Shown here piece by piece: positions 32,258-32,408 of a DNA stretch of 32,408 nt. The position numbers and the translations under genes were made by a program. The DNA is from 79-D21 sp964521575 (GTDB lineage: Bacteria; Synergistota; Synergistia; Synergistales; 79-D21). The notes beneath the pieces were generated by a model. It saw nothing but the letters and a program-made list of their open reading frames with translations, had not been told where the DNA came from and did no database searches. The DNA lies in assembly GCA_964521575.1 (NCBI GenBank), contig CAZFSR010000016.1, forward strand, positions 1 through 32,408. Direction: 5' to 3'. The first letter of the stretch is position 1, and every line of letters begins with the position of its first letter.

Positions 32258-32408
32258 CAGTTGTCGCCTCCCTTTGCCAGGACGCCGAGCTTGACGGGCT
32301 TCACGGGAGGCCGGAAGGTGCCGGGATCCACGTCCGCCATGGGACGGCCGGTAGCCCTGGAGATCTCGCGCATGATGATCTCGCGGCAGCCGCGCCCCTG
32401 GCACGGGC
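32257..32408 (-). CDS. (2Fe-2S)-binding BFD-domain protein, C-terminal part only
   Basis: The last 49 or so codons of a gene that enters from the right edge. The translated end contains PCQGRGCREIIMREI and later GTFRPPVKPVKLGVLA. The C-x-x-x-x-C pattern with a following RPPVKPV is what I expect from a bacterioferritin-associated-ferredoxin-like (Fer2_BFD) domain as found in HcnB-type subunits or small partner proteins. It overlaps the oxidoreductase start by one base, so the two form an operon. Too little is visible to say whether it is a full HcnB-like flavoprotein or a small ferredoxin. Confidence 0.75.
   Translation of the reverse strand, partial: PCQGRGCREIIMREISRATGRPMADVDPGTFRPPVKPVKLGVLAKGGDN

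Noticed and set aside
1..32408. CRISPR arrays, insertion sequences, prophage, integrase or defence islands
   Set aside because: No direct repeats with spacers, no transposase- or integrase-like proteins, and nearly all sequence is accounted for by core genes.

Overview
The window reads as core chromosome of an anaerobic bacterium with moderately high GC. My best guess is Synergistota (amino-acid fermenters); a clostridial Firmicute is the main alternative. The guess rests on gene content and order: a 2-oxoacid:ferredoxin oxidoreductase, pyruvate phosphate dikinase with its regulator, a carboxylase subunit lacking its biotin domain, alpha2beta2 glycyl-tRNA synthetase, and two gene strings ordered much as in Bacillus. 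It is an inference from reading, not from a database match.

Layout. At the left edge the first ~48 bases of a 16S rRNA gene run leftward off the window, with an rrn promoter diverging from a promoter for a class A penicillin-binding protein (266-2545, +), the only protein gene on the plus strand. All other genes are on the minus strand. Read in their direction of transcription (right to left) they are: the end of an Fe-S protein plus an HcnC-like FAD oxidoreductase (32408-31106); a hairpin; the korDABC ferredoxin oxidoreductase operon (30870-28154); a hairpin; rlmD (28093-26702); tRNA-Gln with its own promoter and terminator (26660-26587); glmU-prs-rplY-pth-mfd-mazG (26473-18905); oadA/pycB-type carboxyltransferase and a NifU-like protein (18873-17081); phoH-pgpH-ybeY-CNNM/CBS protein-cdd-era-recO-glyQ-glyS-PPDK regulator-ppdK-dgt (16988-2548).

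How the genes fit together. The glmU to mazG string joins cell-wall precursor and PRPP synthesis, ribosome maintenance (L25, Pth), transcription-coupled repair and nucleotide clean-up. The phoH to glyS string carries RNA and ribosome maturation (PhoH, YbeY, Era), c-di-AMP breakdown (PgpH), nucleoside salvage (Cdd), recombination (RecO) and glycine charging. It then runs into a metabolic pair, PPDK and its DUF299 regulator, which set pyruvate/PEP interconversion, and ends with a dNTP triphosphohydrolase. Genes are tightly packed, with many 1-32 bp overlaps that suggest translational coupling, and several starts are TTG.

No stretch over 300 bases lacks a gene. The longest gaps are 49-265 (two divergent promoters) and 30871-31105 (kor promoter and a hairpin). 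I saw no CRISPR array, insertion sequence, prophage, toxin-antitoxin or defence module, and I do not think this window holds a new system. The most interesting items are small: a possible AUC start for phoH, a hairpin whose U-tract points against both flanking genes, a tRNA promoter whose -35 box contains the upstream gene's stop codon, and a convergent pair with a two-base gap.
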